From assembly GCA_964020085.1 (NCBI GenBank), contig OZ026601.1, positions 16,050,030-16,114,029 of the forward strand: a stretch of 64,000 nt of DNA, read 5' to 3'. Positions within the stretch are counted from its first letter, which is position 1. Each line of letters begins with the position of its first letter. The notes beneath the pieces are model-generated. The model did not search any database. It was not told the origin of the DNA and worked only from the letters and a program-made list of their open reading frames with translations. Positions 45,040 through 55,505 of this stretch are shown here, piece by piece. The stretch comes from Micromussa lordhowensis. Lineage: Eukaryota > Cnidaria > Anthozoa > Scleractinia > Lobophylliidae. Both the position numbers and the translations under genes were made by a program.

Positions 45040-45680
45040 AGTTAGAATGCACACAAAGGAACATTTTTGCCACACGAAATCTACAAATAGGAACAAATGT
45101 CACGAACTTCGGAACAAAGGGTCCCTTTTGTAGCAAATTGGAGCAGAAAGTTCCTTTTCATGCTAGTGTAAAGGAACATTTGGTTCCTCTTTTTAACTTT
45201 TAGGAACACAAGGTGCTCTTTCAATGGTTCTGATATTTCTATCTGTTCCCTTTGAAGTTATATGGGAACAAATGTTCCGAGTCTAACTGATCTCTTAACA
45301 TAGTAAGGAACACTTTGTTCCTTTGACTAGCATAATACGATTTTATAGGAACAGTCGTTCCTTCTTGGTTTATATGAACGACTGTTCCTTGTTGTTCGAC
45401 CGGAACAGTCGTTCCTTATTGTTTTATACAAACAGGTGTTCCTCAAGAACAACTGTTTTTATTCATGCCACAAAGGAACAAAACTGTTCCCTTTCTGCAA
45501 GTTAGGTGTTCATGTTCCGTATTTGTTCCTTTTGACTAGCATATCACAATTTATAGGAACAGTCGTTCCTTGTTGTCTGATAGGAACAGTTGTTCCTCAA
45601 GGTTTAAACTGTTCTCATTCTTGCCACAAAGGAACAAAATTGTTCCCAATTAAGCAATGAGTTCCGATTTTGGTCACAAA
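45040..45680. repeat. Array of GGAACA/TGTTCC dyads
   Basis: Within 640 bp the word GGAACA or its complement TGTTCC, or a one-base variant, occurs more than 25 times. Many are paired as 14-bp dyads such as GGAACAGTCGTTCC (45352, 45403, 45558) and GGAACAGTTGTTCC (45586), or with wider spacers (GGAACAAAACTGTTCC, 45475). Units are separated by 20-50 bp and flip orientation. Confidence 0.85.
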
Positions 45681-46044
45681 GGAACAAGCGTTCTATTTCG
45701 TGCAAATTGCAACAAGGAGAGGGACAATATAGTTCCTGTTGAAAGCAACCAATCGCGAAACTTGAATTGTAGCGTGGCCAACACACGTCTAGTGTGTGTG
45801 GCAAGCCAATCTGAAATGCGCTTCATGGTCAATCACGTTCAGGCAGGCCCATGCAAATTCAGACTTGTCTCTTTGTTCCTTTTGATTTGTGGTGTCCCAA
45901 ATGAAGATCAAGTGATAATGCGGCAAGAGGCATGTCTCGTTGGCCAATTTTTTAGGAGTGTCTCTTGAGGAACCTTTCCTTTTATAATTGGCGTGTATAT
46001 AAGTGCGTTCGTCTCTCAAAAAGTGGTTCGAGTTTGTATTTGAA

Positions 46045-46190
46045 GATGACAAAACGAAGAGAGGAGGTCAACTGGTCAAAATTACCAAATGCATCGCCCA
46101 AACCCAAGAGGCTTCACTTAGAAGAAGATGATTGTGATGGCCTCTTTCATTGTCCAGTGCGACTCTCTTGGTTTCTCTTTGACTCCTAGA
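46045..46190 (+). CDS. Short ORF, possible first exon of a zinc-finger gene
   Basis: ATG at 46045 opens MTKRREEVNWSKLPNASPKP, then an acidic stretch and GLFHCPV, with the stop at 46187-46189. The charged N-terminus before a Cys-Pro block looks like the start of a C2H2-type protein, but the second half is absent or shifted. It converges on the helicase locus. This could be chance. Confidence 0.3.
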
Positions 46191-46194
46191 GAGG

Positions 46195-48849
46195 CCTTTT
46201 CGCCTTTACGCCTTTTCGAGGTCGCATTGGTGATTTCCAATTTGTTTGAAGTGTTGCCAAGTGCACCACTTCTGTTCGGAACAGAGTAATAAACATGCTC
46301 TCCTCGCTGTCACTGCCCAAGTCGTCTTCCCTAATATTATCTTGGACAGGCGCCACCTCTACGTTGCCTTGGCTGCTTGCCGACGCGAGCGATTCTCCAT
46401 CGTCTTCCGTTGGCAGGGTTTGGAAGAGGCTAACGACTAGACATCTGTCGTCTTTTCGCAGAAGGCCTTGGGCAACGCACCATCGTTTCCTCTGTTCCAG
46501 CGCAAACTCGCAGTTTATTGTTCCCGCGTTCCGATGGAAATTTTTCAGCTTGTCTTGCAGAACTTCGCGGTATGCTTCCATCGACCTTCTCCTTTCATGA
46601 TCAAGGTCTCTCTGCTGTAAGAGAGCAGTGCACTCGTGCAATTGCTGCTCCGTTCCTAGCAGCCAGGGTCTTTGAAATGCTTTTACCGCTCGTTCTCTCT
46701 TTGCGTTGATCTCTTTTCGAAGAGTTTCCTGTCTGAACGCATCGACATCGTTGGTGATTTGCGTGGGCCATGGATCCGATGGATCTCTCGGGAGTAGATC
46801 CACGTGTTCTCTCGTGACACCCTGGGCCATGAGACGTCACTGTCTATCTTCGTAGTTTCTCTCTTCCCACTGGCGCCGTCTTTCCCGTTCATCCATCATC
46901 CGCGTCTAGCATACGAGACACTTGCCGGTATCGGAGTGAACTCTACGACGACTTATCCATCACTCTCCTCAGTGCAGCGATGGCTTGGTCCTGACTCGAG
47001 TCGGAATCGTCTGGAACGACTTCTGGGACGTCTTGCGAGTTCTCATCAGAGTTTGTGCAGCTACGTTGGTTGAGCACTTCGTCCAAGTGCAGCGAGCGAA
47101 TCTCTTCTTTCTCTGGCTCTTCCAAGACTCCATCCTCTACGTGGAAGCGTTCTTCGTCATTTTCTTCTTGGTCGGCAGCAAATCTGCCGCACTCTCTCGC
47201 CTTTTCAGCGGCCCACACCAAACAGTCCATCGCATGCTTTTTCAACCATGCGGCTGCGTTCTTGTCTGGATTTGACAGCCTCTTGAACTCGTAGGTGGTG
47301 AGTCGTCTGTCCATGGCAGGCTGATCCAAAGGACCAATCTTGAGCCTCCGTTGACTGGTAATCAGCATGGGACAGCGATTAATGAAAGGTTTGGCGGTCT
47401 GATACTTGACATCGTGCGCCGAGAAGCCTCCTTGAGTTAAAATCTTCCAGTCGTCCATGTCCAGCGTAGAGTCGGTAGCTTCATCTATAAAAATGATCTC
47501 CGTAAAGGGCGTGATCATGGCTTTGTTGAATGCTTTTTGCTTGGTTACTGTAGCCACGTTTCCATGGTGCACAAGCCCGAGTATGGGAAAAAACAAACTT
47601 GTTTTCCGCTGTTGGCGTCTCGTACAAGGCAGGGGACCTTATCTTTCTGCCTCTTCTTGTTGTAGCTTAGAAGACGAACGAAATCTTCACAAAAATTGGA
47701 CAGCTCTTCTGGGTCTAGGCTATTTTCTAGGATTCCACGAAAGTATTTGGGATCTGGTTCTTTTCACGGATCGTATGGACAGAACGCTCTAGGGGATATC
47801 TTTCCCCCTTGCTCTATGGAAATGGTATCTTCCACAATGACCTGTTCTTTATGGACCAGCAGGTTCCACCATCCACTTTTATCAGATCGTAATCGATCAT
47901 CAGAGGTCTGAACAACTCACAATATGGGTCTGCTAACAGCTCGATTACTTTTTTCAGGTGACGGATCAGTCGTGACTTGAAAAATTCATTGGTAGCGAGA
48001 GTGTTGAGAAAAACCCTTGGCCCACACTTGTACGAGTAAGTGTACTTTGCTGGGACCTCTTTCTTGTACACCTTGCCCCGATACGTCACGTAGTTTAGCT
48101 TTTCCATACCAATGGCAATGTCATTGACCAAGATGGTAAGCTTGTCGGAGAACCTCTTTCCTTTGTCTGATTCAGTGTATGTTTGCGAGGTCGTGGCGTC
48201 GTAAGTAAAGCCAAACTTGTCTATTTGTAACTTTGCTTCGATCAGATGCTTGACCACACTCGCCAAAGGGATTTGGAACTTTGGGTTGACGAGGGTAATT
48301 CGCACAACCCTTTCGTTACCGCAAGCCTCTAACTCTTGTGTGTAAAGGTCGTCACCAGTGACATTTCTTACTTCCTCTGCATAGCATCGTTGATATGAGC
48401 ACCTGACCAGTTCTTCCACGTATTGATTCTTGTGGTCCTTTAAAACTTTGTAAAGGTCCTTTGTGGCTGGTGACTCCTTCCCCTCTTGGACCTGGACCTG
48501 AAAGACAAAAAATGCAAGCAGTTTCAAGGTGGTCGACTTGTCCAGTGTTGCTGTCCTCATAATGTCCTTTATAGGAAAAGTTTAAATTTGAGCTCCATGA
48601 AGCATACATTTGGCCTTTCTGATCACCTCGGATCTCGCTTTTTTTGGGTTGCACAAGATACTCCGTGAAGTCGACAATGTTGCCAGTCATTTGTTCCATG
48701 GCCGAGCTAGTGAAAGACATGGGTCTATTCCTGACATGACATGAGGATTCAAAGAATTTTTGCATAGCAGAGCAGTTTGTCTTTCACCATCAATCTGCTA
48801 GCAAAAAGCATCCTTTATGGTGTATCACGAAAATTTGGTTTATCAACAC

Positions 48850-48886
<37 letters not shown>

Positions 48887-49560
48887 GAAGGTGACGTTTC
48901 GATCGTTAGCCCTTCGTCAATAGTTTATTATTACGTAGTTATGATTGTCAGGAAAGTATCGTAAAGTGGACGCTAACCTGTTGCGCAGTAACATCTACAG
49001 CACAATTATGCAATGCTTTATGGACAGCGATTGGACTGGCAGGAGCCCCGTTGGGCGTAGTTAATGCGACCCAGTACGAAATTGCAGGACAGAGGGATTT
49101 GTTCACGCTCGTCAAGTTTCCTTCTAGCCATCGCTCTGTTATGGAGCTAGGAATTTGACTTGAGTCTTGATTTTCGTCCCTTGAATCACTTTCGTCCATA
49201 GTTTCCTCGTCAATGCTGCCTTTCTTCTTTTCTTGCGTCGAGATCGCACTAAAGAAGAACGCAATATTGGGGATACCTTTGATAAAAGAGAACAATATGC
49301 ATCAAAATATGAAAATGCACCGTCAAATTTTCCCTAAAACGTTGAACACAGATACTAACCTGAAATAGCCTTGTCACATGTATCGCGTTTCTTACATATG
49401 GAACTCCACGCCTTTGGCAACACTCTGTCTTTCACATTACAAACACACTTGGCACTGATAATACTACATCTCCCACTTATAGCAGGAGTCAAGTAACATA
49501 GTGCAGCACTCTTAAGCACTCTCACTGTTGAGTTGCCGACATGGCTTTTTTGCTCTTAGC
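46195..49560 (-). pseudogene. Degenerate superfamily-3 helicase (Rep/NS1-like) locus
   Basis: Minus-strand pieces run in order from about 49560 to 46195: a Cys-rich exon (about 49540-49365), an acidic exon (about 49290-48978, donor GTTAGC), a piece at 48765-48500, a long piece beginning after the acceptor GTCTTTCAG near 48495 and running to 47814, and further pieces at 47810-46943 and 46940-46195. The ATPase part has a Walker A-like DANSGK just before 47597 with atypical neighbours, a Walker B EIIFIDEA (about 47500-47477), and a later INRCPMLITSQ block near 47375 resembling motif C of parvovirus-type helicases. The last piece is a coiled-coil-like, Arg-rich domain. Frame breaks occur near 47814, 47597 and 46840. 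It could be a mobile-element replication gene or an old viral insertion; I cannot decide. It is not functional as read. Confidence 0.55.
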
Positions 49561-49743
49561 ATTTTCTCCAGCCCGTGATGTTGCACAAATGGCACAAAAT
49601 TTCTTATATATAGTGGACTAATTCGTGTGAGATCACAACGCATAAATCACACGCAATAACGCCGCGCGTTTACTTTGTTAGTGTAGTACAACAAGTGCAG
49701 GTATTCCAGGATGATCTTTTGATCATGACCGACAAAATGTGTT

Positions 49744-50172
49744 GAAACCTGAATTCGACCTAATCTGCATTCGATTTTTTAGCTTTAGTCTTTAACTTAA
49801 TTCAGCGTCAATGCTAGCCTGTTCCTCTTTTGTTACCGTAATCAAGGGGGCTTGTTTTAAGCAATTGCAGTCTATTTCTTACACTGCTTATTTGCAGAGT
49901 TTCTGAATCGAACTATTTCAATTATGTGACGCATATATCTCGAACTTGTGTGAAATGTTTTTGAAACCTGAATTCAACCTAATTTGCCATTCAATCTTTA
50001 AGCTCTAGTTTTTAAATTACTTCAGCGCCAGGGCTAGCCTGTTCCTCTTTTGTTATCGTAATCAACGGGGCTTGTTTTAAACATTCTAAGCACTTCTCAC
50101 ACTGCCTATTTGCGAATCGAGCTGTTTCAATGAGGTGACGCATATATCTCGAACTTGTGTGAAATGTTATTG
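49744..50172 (+). repeat. Two diverged ~215-bp tandem units
   Basis: 49744-49960 and 49965-50172 share GAAACCTGAATTC, GCTAGCCTGTTCCTCTTTTG, GGGGCTTGTTTTAA and TGACGCATATATCTCGAACT in the same order. No gene is present. Confidence 0.75.
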
Positions 50173-50549
50173 GTGCGGCGTTTCAGAACATGACCGCAAC
50201 AAAAACATGTATTCCAAATTATCCCGAATTTGTGCGAGCTGTGTTTCTCTCAGTCCTCCTGGGACGCCAAATTAGAATGAAAAGTATTGAAGAAATATCC
50301 ATTGTTCATAGCTTTCCTACAGTTCTAAACTTCGTCGTTTGTAGCGGCTTGGACAGTAGCCATGGTACGAACTTTTTCTTGTGTCAATGATGCCAGGCTG
50401 AAAAATATACTGACAGGAGAAATACATCACTTCCCTTTCTCACCCAAGTCAACTAACCAAAAACTCTGTATAATCATCCTTTTCCGCGTCTGTTGAAAAG
50501 ATGTTTTACTCAAATAAATTCTATCAAGGCTTGGCTACTATTGGAACTT

Positions 50550-51520
50550 AACTTAATCTTCATGTCTCCGGAAAATCTGTTGTATTTTTTTCGTGTGAGG
50601 TGAAAACGTGTTTGACTCAAATAAATAAGGCTGACTGTTGGTGAAACTTGTGTTTTACTTAAGCTTCATTTCTCCGGGAAATCCGTGAAATCCGTTTTCT
50701 CCGTGTGTGGTGAACAGTTGTTTGAGAGAAATGAATTGCACGAAGGACCGTAGGGCAAAATGAACAGATATCCGCTAAATCCGGAAAATCCATTTTTTTC
50801 TACAGCAAGATTAATGAAAGATTGATGCATGATAACTTGCAGGATGAACTGATTGACAATATTTACTAATTTATTATATAAGATACTTACAGTAAATAAG
50901 AGAAGTATTATATTAAATTAATATTGATATATTCATATTTCTGGGAAATCCGGAAAATCCGTCTTTTCCGTTCTCTTATTTTAAAGTTTGTCAGTCAGCA
51001 GTCACTCACTTCTGTAAGTTTGTTCATTAGCAATTCATGTCTCCGGGAAATCCGTGAAATCCGTCTTTTCCGTCCTCTTTTTTAAAGTTTGTCAGTCAGC
51101 AGTCAGTCATTTCTGTAAGTTTGATCATTAACCATTCATGTCTTCAAGTTCTCTGGGCTTAATATATTCCATATTGTCAATCAATTTATCCTGCAAGTTG
51201 TCATGCATCAACCTTTCATTAATCTTGCTGTGGAAAAGACAGATTTTCTGGATTTAGCGGATATCTGTTCATTTTGCCCTACGCAGTTTAGAAACAGGGG
51301 AGTGACTCCTTAGTTTGGTTTTGATTTAGCCCTTACATAAGATAGAAGAGTGAATTTCCAAGTGAACTGTTATATTTCTTGAACTTGCGTTAGTCGATTT
51401 CTTCAGTTGTTAGTTTATTCTGTAGGGCGGATTTTCCGGATTTGGCGGATATCTGTTCATTTCACTCTACGCCGTGTAGAAACAGGGGAGTGATTTCTTA
51501 GCTTGGTCTTGATTAAGCCC
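50550..51520. repeat. Repeat field with TCCGGAAAATCCG-type words and a ~115-bp inverted repeat
   Basis: Words such as TCCGGGAAATCCGTGAAATC and ATCCGGAAAATCCGTCTTTT recur near 50568, 50680, 50785, 50943, 51043 and 51430. Arms at about 50745-50866 (GTAGGGCAAAATGAACAGAT onward) and 51170-51285 are inverted copies around ~300 bp. A direct repeat (GTAGAAACAGGGGAGTGA, 51287 and 51476) follows. Confidence 0.75.
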
Positions 51521-53040
51521 GCAAAATCATTTAACCGAAACAGGTTCACTCGTCTGTGAAAAAGATGCGCTGATTTTCAAATCGACCGGGATTTTAATGC
51601 TTTAATGGACATAGTGTTCCCATACTATGACAAGAACGTTTTGCGGCTTTTCGGTCCTATAGTTCTCGACAAATTTCTCATTATGTTCAAGCACAGACAG
51701 CTTAAAGCAACTCGAACAGCAATAATACCCTAATAGCACATTGATTGAAGTAAAAAAATCGCCGCAGTCAAATCATTTTTTCGATACAGCAGTAAGTCCA
51801 AATGCAAAAGGAACTAAACTTTTGGGAAAGCAGGTTTTTTTTTTTGGTTTTAAGCATCTTTGGCATCACTGACAAAGAAGGAACTAAGTTTTGGGAAAAC
51901 CTTCAAGGCTAATAACATCTCTTCATACAGTATAGGAACAAGCGTGCCTTTCCATGGCCGTTCCTCTTACGAGGAACGTTTTTTCGGAAAAACGTCCAGA
52001 TTGATTTGTAGATTTTAGCAAAAGACGCGAGAATGAGCTTGTTAGCTTTTTCCTCCATTAAACTACCAAGAGATCTAGTTTTAGAAAGATTTTCGCAGTA
52101 CTTAGTACTATTTTAAGGCTTAAAAAAAAGGGAACTGATTTTTTGGGGAATGATTATTATTATTATTATTTTATCTACTGAGTCAACCAGATGGTGATGA
52201 GATATGGGTGGTGGGATATTATGGGATTCAGTGCTAAAACTATCTTAGGTTGAGAGAGTAAGTGACAATTAGTCATAAAAGAAAGGTATAAAATGGGCCA
52301 GGTTGGAATAAAGGAATAAAATGTTCTACAAGTTTCCATATCACTGGGCTGGAGGGAAAGACAGGCTCACCAGTCAGTGTTTTTTTTATAACACCTTTTA
52401 CATTATCTTATGAACACTAAGGAGGGTCCTTGTAATGGCTGGCTGCAAAGGGCCCATCGATCCATAAAAAGGAGAAACAATTATCTTATGATAAAATACA
52501 TGCAAGAAATCATCAGAAGAAAACAATAATAGAACTAAGGTATCGTAAAATCCCAGATCAAGGACTAAGGCCTTAACCTCTGCCTTTTGCTTTAGCAAAT
52601 CATTGACTTGCCGTACTGGCCAAAAGGCAGGGTTCGATTGTACTAACAAATATTCTGTATAATTGAAGTTTATATGCAGGAGCATAATTACATGTACTTT
52701 GCAAACCGGATAGTAGCGTGCCTCATACAATGGCATGTTTACCTTATTACCTTATCCTCTCTCTGTAGTATGATTGTACATGATATCCAAAAAGGAGGGG
52801 GATTTTGACACTTCTGAAGGGTATTTTCACCACCCTGACACTTCACCAGGGTAGTGATTTTTATACTTTATAGCATTTACAATGCCCTTTGGGTGGATAA
52901 TTTGACGATGTTTTACATACTAAGTAAAATATTAAAGTCCCTTACCTACCCCCTCCTCTGCCCACCTCCCCCCCCCTCCCCCAAACATTAATAGGTGTAT
53001 AATTTGCATGTTACATTGATTAGAACTCACACTGCACTGG
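51521..53040. other. Spacer without recognised gene
   Basis: AT-rich sequence with scattered GGAAC words (51805, 51930-51975, 52128) like those at 45 kb, a short ATT tract at 52148 and a C-rich tract near 52960. The minus-strand ORF 52398-52736 has no recognisable motif. Confidence 0.45.
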
Positions 53041-53044
53041 TATT

Positions 53045-53470
53045 TGTAAACTTTTCTTGTCAGTGGTTTCTTCCGCGGTGGCGGCAGTGGCGGGTCATGG
53101 TCATTCAAATGACTCAAAATGTTACGGGCCTCATTGGACATCTTCATCTTTATCAAGTCCATTGACATCACTGTGCGAGTTGGCGTTATCGACTCGTTGA
53201 CGTTTGAGATGCCATGGAAATGGCAAACAAGATTTTCCATTAAACCGAGAAAGTGCCTTCTTTGTGTCAATCCAATATCTTTTGCCACTTTCTTCTCTTG
53301 GCGAAATTGAGCAACGAGATCTTTCGGATCGTATCCACTTTCATAATGGAAATACATAATTCTCGAAGGGCTGAAAACAGCAGCGTTTACAAAGTGTAAT
53401 GGACCCTCGTTCCCAGTCCGTTGGTTAAAATATGTGTAATCAGGAGCTTCTGGTGTGATGCAAACATGAT
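53045..53470 (-). CDS. Exon of an unknown gene
   Basis: An open minus-strand stretch from about 53470 to 53058 encodes VFSPSRIMYFHYESGYDPKD, a charged helical region (FRQEKKVAKDIGLTQRRHFL) and a Pro-rich end (DHDPPLPPPRKKPLTRK) before a GTTTAC that could be a donor. Composition is that of a real protein, but I do not recognise the family and see neither a start nor neighbouring exons. Confidence 0.4.
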
Positions 53471-53579
53471 CATAGTCTCATCATCATCATTATTATTTAT
53501 TGTTTCTTTTTTTTTATACCTACTCATTCTTTCCAAATCAGGTATTTTACGTAGTACTTCCAGGTAACTGTACATACAA

Positions 53580-54462
53580 TTTCTGAGGTTATGTTATGAA
53601 TATGAAAATGTACCGTGCATAAACTGCAATGCTTATATTTCATTTTTTAATTCCCTAAAGCGATATGTGATTACTTCAGAAGCTGAAAAGGGTTCCCGAT
53701 TCGTAGGCGTCACATCATGTAACAATAAAAAGTTGGCCAGCTAACATTTTAGCTGGACAAGAGCAATTCGTTTTGAAACCTCACTTGATTAAAGTAATTC
53801 GTCGTCGTCACTTAGGATAGTTATTGAAGCCAATTTCTTTACTTTCTTCTTGGGATGGGAGATTATTGATGTATATCTACGTAAAGTTACATGCAGCCTC
53901 CCATGACTAACCTATCGTGAAATGTCAAAGAAGGGTTAATTGAAGATGGAGGGAAAAGATTGCATGTCAATCCCAAACAGCTTCTGCTTAGCAAGTTTAA
54001 TAAGGCCCTTTTCCCTCATGGAATTTATTTAACATTCAATCATTCAACACTCTTTCGCATGTTCTTAGCAATGAAATAAAACCTCACTGCAACAATTTGA
54101 ATGCATCATTTTTAATAAAGAATATAACAGACAGCTCCATGAGCTAATATTGAACATCAAGAGAAAAACATCCTTTAATTTAAAATGAGCACAAGTGGTA
54201 ATAATATGAACACTGTCCACATGCTCATGTCTTGCAAAGTATAATGATTTTAAGAAAACCACCGGTTCGGTGTCACAATAAATGCCAACAATTAGTTAAC
54301 CTCTTCACTGAATATTCAAGAATATCTCTTTCAAGGAAAAACATTAAGAGACTTGAAAAGATCCAAAAAAAAACAGTCCTAACAAAAGATAAAGCGACTT
54401 TAAAACAGAGATGTGAACTTTACAATGTGGGCGCTTGCACATTCAGACACTAAAATTCATAG
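53580..54462. other. Spacer without recognised gene
   Basis: Nothing with coding quality or repeat structure is visible here apart from short AT-rich tracts. Confidence 0.45.
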
Positions 54463-54620
54463 ACCCTTTGCATAAATGGCGCCTAAATTTGAATGACAAT
54501 ACTTGATACATCCTTAGCCTCGGGCTCACGTTTTCAGACAAAGGATTTTTCACATGAAGGTGAGGCTTAGGATGTATAAGTATTGTTATTCAAATTTAGG
54601 CGCCATTTATGCCAAGGGTC
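54463..54620. repeat. MITE-like hairpin, ~155 bp
   Basis: Left arm about 54463-54520 (TTTGCATAAATGGCGCCTAA onward) and right arm 54562-54619 are inverted copies with only a few differences; the loop is about 40 bp. Confidence 0.75.
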
Positions 54621-55505
54621 TATTGCTAGAAAGAAAATGAAAAGGACAAAGGAATCCATACATCATTCTAATAATACTCAGCTTATTGTAAGTGCCATTC
54701 AGAAACAGGTATGAAGAAAAACATTGAAAGGCAGAAAATACAGTACTGTCAATGTATAAAATGTTAAAAGCCATAAGAGTTCCTTTTGGCCTGTCAAATT
54801 AGTATCACTCCATATATTACTTCTTGGAGGAACACAGGCTTTAAAAAATAACATAACAATAAATGAAGGCTTTGTTTGAATAAACTCTGAAGTAAAATAT
54901 TTAACCTTCGCTTTTGTATTTTTGTTCTTGCTCAGCTACAAGAGGATACATTGCTACCTGCAGTTCCTCTTCTTTTCAGGAATGGACGATGTGTTTCCCA
55001 AATACTCATTGCGTAAAGCTTAAACTAGACTATTAATAAAATTATCATGGGGCGTGCAGCTTGGCTTTCTTTTTTTCCTTAGTCTAAGCTGAAAATAAAG
55101 TGTTTCCACAAGTTTTACCCCAAGGGGAGGGTCAATGTTATAGTACAGTTCCAGCTCAGAAAGCTGCGCATGCATGCAACACAGTTTAACAGTATTGTTG
55201 GTCTCTTGATACCAAAGAATAACTTTCACTTCACCGCGTCTTTCAATAATATCTTAGCCTCAGGTTACGTTTTATGCTGTAGTCAACCATTTTAAAATGA
55301 CTGAGAAATGCCAACTGCTTTAAATGATCACTGTGTAGGTGGATTTTTGCTTTCTTTTTCGGATTTTGTACTATTAGTTATATTGAAGACAGCAGAAAAT
55401 GCAGTCAAAGATGGATATCAACTTTCATGAAAAAAATGTAATTTGTAAGTCATTAGTACAAAGCAAAAAGAATAAAATTGTTAGTAGCATACCAGTTACT
55501 TAGGG

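Noticed and set aside
46804..47911. Plus-strand ORFs across the helicase locus
   Set aside because: Antisense shadows; the minus strand carries the ATPase motifs.
52398..52736. 112-aa minus-strand ORF
   Set aside because: No motif, no splice partners and hydrophobic random composition; not enough support for a gene.
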